Of a DNA stretch of 8,463 bases, positions 1 through 5,600 are shown in pieces. Below the pieces are notes generated by a model. It did not search any database, was not told the origin of the DNA, and worked only from the letters and a program-made list of their open reading frames with translations. The DNA is from an uncultured Oscillospiraceae bacterium. Its GTDB lineage: Bacteria > Bacillota > Clostridia > Oscillospirales > Oscillospiraceae. Numbering within the stretch: the stretch's first letter is position 1; each line of letters opens with the position of its first letter. The position numbers and the translations under genes were made by a program. The stretch covers positions 1 to 8,463 of the forward strand of contig CAJTOE010000107.1 of NCBI GenBank assembly GCA_910577805.1, given 5' to 3'.

Positions 1-1128
1 ATCCAAAAGAGCCGGGAGGCGGGGAACGTCCCCTTCCAGTATTCGAAGTTGCTGGGCTACCGGCGGGGGCCTGACGGTCAGCCGGAGATCGTGCCGGAGG
101 AAGCGGAGGTGGTCAAACGCATCTACCGCCGCTACCTGGACGGGTGCAGCTTGGCACAGATCAAGAGGGAGCTGGAGGCGGACGGCGTACCCACCGCCAG
201 CGGCATCCAGGGCTGGACGTATCAGGTGGTGCGCAATATCCTGACCAATGAGCGCTACATTGGCGACGCCCTGCTGCAAAAGACCTACACCACCGACTGC
301 ATCAGCAAGACGGTGAAGAAAAACCAGGGTGACCGCCCCATGGTATATGTGGAACGGAACCACCCCGCCATCGTCTCCAAGGCTATGTTTTATCAGGTGC
401 GGGAGGAGATGGCCCGCAGGGCCAGCAAGCGGAAGGTGATGCAGAAAACAGGTAAGACCGAGCAGGGCAAATACTCCGCCAAATACGCCCTGTCCGAGCT
501 GCTGGTGTGCGGAGAGTGCGGTACACCGTACAAGCGATGTACCTGGGCCAGAAACGGCAAAAAGCGGATCGTCTGGCGGTGTGTCTCCCGGCTGGAGTTC
601 GGCACGAAATACTGCCACGACTCACCCAGCATGGATGAGGATAAGCTGCATCAGGCCATCCTGGAGGGCATCAACGAATTTGTTCAGGCGGGGCAGGGCC
701 TTGGGGACGAACTGCTGGACCTCGCCAGTATCGTCCAGCAGGGCGGCAGTGCGGACGGCATCGACCCGCTGACCCTGCGCAACCGACTGGATGCGCTGAC
801 CGCCCAGCAGGCGGAGCTGCTGGACAAGGTCCTGGAGGACATGGAGAACGAGGAACTGAACGCCCAGCTCAAGGCGACCATGGAGGAGAAACAGGCAATC
901 CTGGGGCGGCTTGGCGCACTCCAGCAGGACGAGGAACAGCGGGCCGGTCAGGAGGCCAGACTGCGGGAGCTGGCGGAGTGGCTGAAGAAGCAGAAGTCCG
1001 AATTTGCCGAGTACGATGATTCTATCACCCGCAGGTATGTGGAGAGGATCACCGTTGTGGATGCCGAAACCATCCGCATCAAGTTCCGATATACCGATGT
1101 TGAGATCGACAGGGCTGTCAGGACATAA
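1..1128 (+). CDS. Large serine recombinase (site-specific integrase), C-terminal part; 5' end outside window
   Basis: Large serine recombinases integrate and excise mobile elements by concerted double-strand cleavage at short att sites. The frame is already open at base 1, so this is the last 375 residues of a protein usually about 500-550 long. The N-terminal resolvase-type catalytic domain with its serine lies upstream. Residues below are counted from the first codon in the window. The recombinase DNA-binding domain spans about 10-140, opening with NVPFQYSKLLGYRRG and including the SxxxIxxxL helix and the T-Y-Q-V-V-R-N-I-L-T-N-E-R-Y-I-G segment. A zinc ribbon uses C170, C173, C194 and C205. 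A Glu/Gln-rich coiled coil covers about 257-331, as expected for the subunit-contact arm that controls integration direction. The tail is basic. The TAA stop lies 15 bp before the phosphoesterase ATG, which suggests co-transcription. Family assignment is firm. Whether it mobilises its own element cannot be seen here. Confidence 0.93.
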   Translation: MQKSREAGNVPFQYSKLLGYRRGPDGQPEIVPEEAEVVKRIYRRYLDGCSLAQIKRELEADGVPTASGIQGWTYQVVRNILTNERYIGDALLQKTYTTDCISKTVKKNQGDRPMVYVERNHPAIVSKAMFYQVREEMARRASKRKVMQKTGKTEQGKYSAKYALSELLVCGECGTPYKRCTWARNGKKRIVWRCVSRLEFGTKYCHDSPSMDEDKLHQAILEGINEFVQAGQGLGDELLDLASIVQQGGSADGIDPLTLRNRLDALTAQQAELLDKVLEDMENEELNAQLKATMEEKQAILGRLGALQQDEEQRAGQEARLRELAEWLKKQKSEFAEYDDSITRRYVERITVVDAETIRIKFRYTDVEIDRAVRT

Positions 1129-1130
1129 TC

Positions 1131-1136
1131 AGGAGA
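1131..1136 (+). promoter_or_regulatory. Ribosome binding site of the metallophosphoesterase gene
   Basis: AGGAGA lies just after the recombinase stop codon and 7 bp before the ATG at 1144. It fixes that start. With the 15-bp intergenic gap it supports translation from a shared mRNA rather than from a separate promoter, since there is no room for one. Confidence 0.8.
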
Positions 1137-1143
1137 ATACACC

Positions 1144-1896
1144 ATGGAAATTTATATCACGGGAGACCTCCACGGAGATCTCCGGCGCTTCCAGCCGGAA
1201 ATCTTCTACGAGCAGGAGGGCCTCACAAAAGAGGACCTCGTACTGGTGGCAGGTGACTTTGGCTGTGTGTGGCACGGCGATGAGCGGGATGACGAGGGCC
1301 TGGACTGGCTGAAGAGACGGCCCTTCACTACGGCCTTTGTGACCGGGAACCACGAAAACTACGATGCCCTGCGGAAATATCCGCTGGCGAAGTGGCGAGG
1401 CGGAAGCATCCGGCGAATCCGCCCCTCGGTGATCCTGCTGGAGCGGGGCCAGATATTTGACCTGGGCGGAAAACGATTCTTCACCATGGGCGGAGCCAGC
1501 AGCCACGACATCCAGGACGGCATCCTGGAAGCGGACGATTCTCTGCTCAAGAAGAAATGCAGAGAGCTGGACGCCAGGGGCGCGATGTACCGGATCAACC
1601 ACCTGTCCTGGTGGAAGGAGGAGTTGCCCAGCGAGAAAGAGTACCAGACCACCAGGGCCAGCCTGGACAGAGCAGGCTGGGAGGTGGACTACATCATCAC
1701 CCATTGCTGTCCCTCCAGTGTGCAGGACATATTCAGCAACGGGCTTTATCAGAAGGATGCCCTGACGGAGTTCTTCGATGAGATACGCCAACGGTGCCAA
1801 TTCAAATACTGGTTTTTCGGCCACTACCACGAGGATATGGTCATAGAAAAGAAATATGTGATGCTCTACGAGCAGATCATCCGACTGAAGCCGTGA
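1144..1896 (+). CDS. Calcineurin-like metallophosphoesterase
   Basis: This is a 250-residue cytosolic protein with no signal peptide or membrane segment. All motifs of the calcineurin-like fold are present in order: D8-x-H10 in ITGDLHGD, D38 in VAGDFG, N69-H70 in TGNHEN, H187 in IITHCCP, and H227-x-H229 in FGHYHED. These ligands normally hold two metal ions for phosphoester hydrolysis, so the enzyme should be active. The substrate cannot be read from sequence; phosphodiesters, phosphoproteins and nucleotides are all possible. The insert at about 120-180, rich in charged residues and Trp (INHLSWWKEE), may shape the active site. The ATG is supported by AGGAGA 7 bp upstream. The gene follows the recombinase by 15 bp and its TGA overlaps the first base of a terminator hairpin, so the two genes look like the last pair of one transcript. 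A role in the mobile element's biology is inference only. Confidence 0.93.
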   Translation: MEIYITGDLHGDLRRFQPEIFYEQEGLTKEDLVLVAGDFGCVWHGDERDDEGLDWLKRRPFTTAFVTGNHENYDALRKYPLAKWRGGSIRRIRPSVILLERGQIFDLGGKRFFTMGGASSHDIQDGILEADDSLLKKKCRELDARGAMYRINHLSWWKEELPSEKEYQTTRASLDRAGWEVDYIITHCCPSSVQDIFSNGLYQKDALTEFFDEIRQRCQFKYWFFGHYHEDMVIEKKYVMLYEQIIRLKP

Positions 1897-1949
1897 AAAG
1901 AGTCCGGCAGGGCAGGAACGCACTTGTTCCCGCCTTGCCGGACTCTTTT
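1896..1949 (+). terminator. Long intrinsic terminator closing the recombinase-phosphoesterase unit, probably bidirectional
   Basis: The left arm 1896-1919 (starts AAAAGAGTCCGGCA) and right arm 1926-1949 (ends TGCCGGACTCTTTT) pair over 24 positions with one G-T wobble and one A-C mismatch, around a 6-nt loop GCACTT. The stem base is an A4 run on the left and a T4 run on the right, so the structure presents a hairpin plus U-tract on both strands. The first A is the last base of the phosphoesterase TGA stop. It separates the recombinase unit from the sequence beyond. Confidence 0.9.
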
Positions 1950-2022
1950 CCGTTAAAGCCCACAATTCACCGCAGGCTGGGCAGTATGTGCCTGAATTCC
2001 TTGCGCTGCAACGCTTACCCAG
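1950..2022. other. Junction segment between mobile-element genes and a truncated permease; possible attachment site
   Basis: This stretch has no coding assignment. It lies between the terminator and the first codons that resemble an ABC permease. It contains an imperfect inverted repeat: CTGGGCA…TGC at 1977-1991 faces GCA…TACCCAG at 2008-2022 (9 of 15 positions match), with a centre near 1999-2000. Serine-integrase att sites are roughly 40-50 bp and imperfectly symmetric, so size and position fit, but 9/15 is weak and could be chance. No core can be named without the other element end or an empty site. Confidence 0.3.
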
Positions 2023-2337
2023 GTGCATCTTTTTTATCTACAGAAGGAAGCGTCCAAGTGGCAGTCCATGCGATTTTTAATCATACCGAGTGTAATCCCT
2101 TATATTGTGACAGGCTTCAAACTTGGGCTGGGATACGCATGGAGAGTGGTTATTGCAGCGGAAATGGTTGGTGTACCAGATGGAATGGGTTATGTGCTGA
2201 ACCTGGGACGGAGTACCGCACAGACAGAAATAACGTTTATCACCATTATTGTTTTGTGTGTGATGCTTGCGCTGATTGAAAAATGTTTGTTCAGTACGAT
2301 CGAGAGGATGACAGATACATGGAAAAAAGCAGAATGA
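2023..2337 (+). pseudogene. ABC transporter permease (nitrate/taurine/sulfonate/thiamine-precursor type), 3' fragment only
   Basis: About 95 residues match the C-terminal third of a binding-protein-dependent transport permease of the SsuC/TauC kind, which is normally about 250 residues. The cytoplasmic coupling loop that docks the ATPase is visible in the YLQKEASKWQSMRF…IPSVIPYI region. It is followed by a helix (GFKLGLGYAWRVVIAAEM), a typical GVPDGMGYVL loop, and a last hydrophobic helix (about ITFITIIVLCVMLALIE) ending in a charged tail. The N-terminal helices and substrate-binding half are absent: in this frame a TGA occurs at 1993-1995, and no upstream frame supplies them. The fragment is clearly richer in A and T than the neighbouring genes. 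A GTG at 2023 could start translation but has no convincing RBS, and the product would not form a transporter. The final TGA overlaps an ATG (ATGA, 2334-2337), the usual permease-ATPase coupling, but no ATPase follows. The substrate is unknown. Confidence 0.75.
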
Positions 2338-2429
2338 AGATGTAAACTATACCAGTACTTATGTGAACAGACCCTAAACCCCTCTTTATTTGGAGTGCTA
2401 AAAGCAGGATAATTGGAATCGGTTTATGT

Positions 2430-2470
2430 AAGCGGTCAGTATCGGCCTGATCGAAATTGACCTTCTGCTT
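2430..2470 (+). other. Bulged stem-loop in the intergenic region, function unknown
   Basis: AAGC-GGTCA at 2430-2438 pairs with TGACC at 2458-2462 and, after a 4-nt TTCT bulge, GCTT at 2467-2470. Inside, GGTCAG (2434-2439) can alternatively pair with CTGATC (2447-2452) through one G-T wobble, so two exclusive folds are possible. It ends 5 bp before the terminator hairpin. It matches no riboswitch or leader class that I recognise. Confidence 0.35.
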
Positions 2471-2475
2471 ATACG

Positions 2476-2513
2476 GCGCTTGTGCTGACGCTTTTCGCGG
2501 CACAGGCGCTTTT
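2476..2513 (+). terminator. Intrinsic terminator upstream of the glucan synthase
   Basis: GCGCTTGTGCTG (2476-2487) pairs with CGGCACAGGCGC (2498-2509) as a 12-bp stem with two G-T wobbles. The 10-nt loop can close by a further C-G and G-C pair. T4 follows at 2510-2513, then GCTTTT. The U-tract lies only on the + strand side. It would stop transcripts coming from the permease remnant and insulate the synthase gene. Confidence 0.65.
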
Positions 2514-2563
2514 GCTTTTCGGGAGGCCAAACCGGGCTAGATTGAGAAAGAGGTCTGTATCTA

Positions 2564-2592
2564 TTAGTACCTACAAACGAAAGCTGTATAAT
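2564..2592 (+). promoter_or_regulatory. Candidate sigma-A promoter of the glucan synthase gene
   Basis: A perfect TATAAT is at 2587-2592. The best -35 at 17-bp spacing is TTAGTA (2564-2569), which matches TTGACA at three of six positions, so the promoter is weak or needs an activator. It sits just after the terminator and would give a 5' UTR of about 50 nt before the ATG at 2649. No operator repeat was seen. Confidence 0.5.
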
Positions 2593-2634
2593 CCCACCAA
2601 AAGAGGGCACAATCCAAAGGAATAACCAGTTATT

Positions 2635-2641
2635 GGAGGGG
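2635..2641 (+). promoter_or_regulatory. Ribosome binding site of the glucan synthase gene
   Basis: GGAGGGG ends 7 bp before the ATG at 2649. GGAGG itself is a full Shine-Dalgarno core. It decides the start of the long frame, because no in-frame start further upstream has a comparable site. Confidence 0.85.
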
Positions 2642-2648
2642 TCTTACT

Positions 2649-5600
2649 ATGGCGGACCAGCCCTTTTCACCTGTTCCTTTGGACGATGAGCATTTAGCGA
2701 AATACGGCAAAAACGCCGCCCGGTGCCTGAAGCCGGACGGCAGCATTACCCTGAAACAGGCGGCCCGTCAGGTCCGGGAAGATTTACGCACCCTGGCCCA
2801 GACGGTCCATAAGCTGTCCGACCGGCCGGGGGAGGGTCAGCCAGCCGCGGCGGAATGGCTGCTGGACAACCACTATCTGGCCCGGCGGGTGGGGGTGGAC
2901 GCCGCTGCCGCTCTGCGCCGGGGCAAGTGTGTGCGCCGCAGTGTGGACGAGAGCGTGGTGCAGGTGTGCGCACGCGGGGCGGTGTGGGCCGCGCCGGAGC
3001 TGGACCAGAACCGGCTCGCTCTGTATCTGACCCAGTTCCAGAGCGAAGTCCCCCTGACCGAACGGGAGCTGTCGCTTCTGGCGCCAGCCCTGGCCTGGGC
3101 GCTGCTGCGCCGCTTGGCCCAGCTTAGTCAGGACGCGGAGGCCCTGGCGGAGGGCGGGGGGGACCCGGCGGCGTTCCAAGCGCTGTTTGCCGGTCTGCGC
3201 GCCCTGGAGGCCATCCATTGGGGCCGTTTTCTGGAGAGTCAGAGCCGCCTGGAAACACTTTTACGCCAGGACCCCACGGGAGACTACCCCAACATGGAGG
3301 AAAACACCCGCCGGCTCTACCGCCAGCAGGTGTGCCGTCTGGCCCGGCGGGAGCGCTGGACCGAGGCGGAGGCGGCGGAGGAGGCCTTGGAGCTGGCCCA
3401 AAAGAACGGCCGCCACATCGGCTTTTATCTGTTCACAAAGCCTCTGGGCCGTTCCGCCCGCTATTTGCCCGACGGCTACTATGGGGCCTTTGTCCTGTTG
3501 TTAACGGCTCTGCCCGCCCTGATGCTGGGGGGCGCGGGGTACGGCATTCTGGTGCCGGTACTGCTGTTCCTTCCGCTGTCGGATATTGTCAAAAACTGTC
3601 TGGACTTCATCCTCTCCCACATCATTCGCCCCAGAGCCATCCCCCGCATGGCCCTGGAGGAGGGGGTCCCCGCGGAGGGCAGGACCCTCTGTGTGATCGC
3701 CGCCCTGCTTACGGGGGAGGAGAGCGGCAAGGAACTGGCGGGCGACTTGGAGCGCTACCGGCTGGCAAACCGGGACTGCGGCCAAGAACTGCGCTTTGGC
3801 ATTTTAGCGGACCTGCCCGACAGCCGTTCCCCCATGGACGGCCAGGGCCGGGCCTGGGTGAGCGCCGCACAAAAGGCCATCGACGCCCTGAACCAGACCT
3901 ACGGCGGGGGTTTTTATCTCTTTTTCCGTGCGCCGGCCTTCCAGCCCCAGGACGAGAAGTACCAGGGCTGGGAGCGCAAGCGGGGGGCCTTGGTAGAACT
4001 GGTGCGCCTGCTGAAGGGGGAGCCGTCCGGCCTGAAGCTCCGGGCGGGGGAGGCGGACTGGCTGTCCGGGGTGCGCTATGTCATCACCCTGGACAGTGAC
4101 ACCAGCCTGAACGTAGGCGCGGCCAGGGAGCTGATCGGCGCGATGCTCCACCCCCTGAACCAGCCGGAGATCGACGAAAAACGACAGGTGGTGGTCCGGG
4201 GCTATGCCCTGCTTCAGCCCCGTGTGTCCGTGGAGCTGGAGGCCGCCAACCGGTCCACATTCTCCCGCATTTTCGCGGGCCAGGGGGGCGTGGACCCCTA
4301 CGGCTCCACCGCCAGCGACGTGTACCACGACCTGTTCGACCAGGGGACGTACACCGGCAAAGGTATTTTCCAGGTAGACGCGTTCTATCAATGCCTGGAC
4401 CGCCGTCTGCCGGACAACCGGGTGCTGTCCCACGACCTGCTGGAGGGCAGCTATTTACACGCAGGCCTGCTGGGGGAGGTGGAGTTGAGCGATGGCTTTC
4501 CTTACCAGGTGAACGCCTACTTTGCCCGCCAGCACCGGTGGGTCCGGGGGGACTGGCAGCTTTTCCCTTGGCTTTTGCCTAAAGTCCCCTCCCTGCGGGA
4601 GGGCTGTTCGGGCCGGGAAGAAAATCCCCTGTCCGCCCTGGCCCGCTGGAAAATCTTTGACAACCTGCGCCGCTCCCTGTCTCCCATTGCCACGCTGCTG
4701 GCTCTGGTGCTGGGCATCTGCCTGTCGGGAAAGACCTTTGCGGCGGCCGGTACGGCGGCGGTGCTGTCAGCGGCCTCCAATCTGCTGCTGTCCGGGGTGG
4801 AGCTGGCCGCACGCCGGGGGGCCGGAAGCCATGTGCGCTATCACTCGACCATCATTGCCGGGCTGGAGGGAGCCATCTTGCAGACCCTCTTGCAGCTGGT
4901 CCTGCTGCCCTGTCAGGCCTATCTGTCCCTGACCGCCATCACAGCGGCCCTGTGGCGGATGCTGGTGAGCAAAAAGAATCTGCTCTCCTGGGTCACCGCC
5001 GCCCAGACCATGGGGAAAAAGGGCAGTCTGTGGAGCTACTTCCGCAGCGAGTGGTTCTCTCTGGCGGTGGGGCTTGGCACTCTGCTGGGCGCACAGCTCC
5101 GTATTGGCATGGCGGTAGGTTTTGTCTGGATGTGCGCTCCGGCCATCGCCTGGGCCCTGAGCCAGCCCAAGGACCGCCGGGGCGGCGTGTCCCAGTCGGA
5201 CCGGGCGTTCCTGCTCCACCAGGCGGGGCTGATCTGGGACTATTTTGACACGTTTTTGCGCCCCCAGGACAACTGGCTCCCTCCGGACAACTGGCAGGAG
5301 CGGCCTGCGGTGGGGCTGGCCCGCCGGACCTCCCCTACCAATATCGGCATGGCTCTGCTGTCCATCGTCAGCGCGGTGGACCTGGACCTATTGACCCAGG
5401 AGAAGGGTAAAATTTTGATCTCCCACATGCTGGACACCCTGGAGAATCTGGAGAAGTGGAAGGGCCATCTGTATAACTGGTACTCCACGGAGACAGCCCG
5501 CCCCCTGGAGCCCCGCTACGTCTCCACGGTGGACAGCGGCAACCTGTGCGCCAGCCTCATCGCCCTGCGGGAGGGGCTGTACGAGTGGGGCGAAGCGGAG

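Larger units (their letters stand above)
2338..2648. other. Non-coding stretch between permease remnant and glucan synthase
   Basis: These 311 bp hold no credible gene. The ATG overlapping the permease stop reads only three codons before TAA (2343-2345). The segment contains a bulged stem-loop (2430-2470), an intrinsic terminator (2476-2513), a -10-like box (2587-2592) and a strong RBS (2635-2641), each listed separately. Short open frames on the minus strand across 2291-2610 have no recognisable protein features. Confidence 0.7.

Noticed and set aside
1129..2028. A 299-codon open frame on the minus strand
   Set aside because: It lies antisense to the phosphoesterase, which has every family motif in frame. 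The minus-strand protein is low-complexity Leu/Ala/Val-rich sequence with no recognisable domain, runs through the terminator hairpin and has no good RBS.
1794..2279. A 161-codon + strand frame spanning the terminator and permease remnant
   Set aside because: It crosses the terminator hairpin and reads the permease stretch out of frame. Its Cys-rich product resembles no family, and the alternative frame gives clear permease helices.
2291..2610. Two minus-strand frames of 70-79 codons in the intergenic region
   Set aside because: They overlap hairpin structures and the synthase promoter region, have no convincing start signals, and yield basic sequence without recognisable features.
3218..4099. 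A 293-codon + strand frame inside the synthase gene
   Set aside because: Its product is Gly/Pro/Arg-rich, as expected from reading GC-rich codons in the wrong frame. The overlapping frame carries the conserved synthase motifs.
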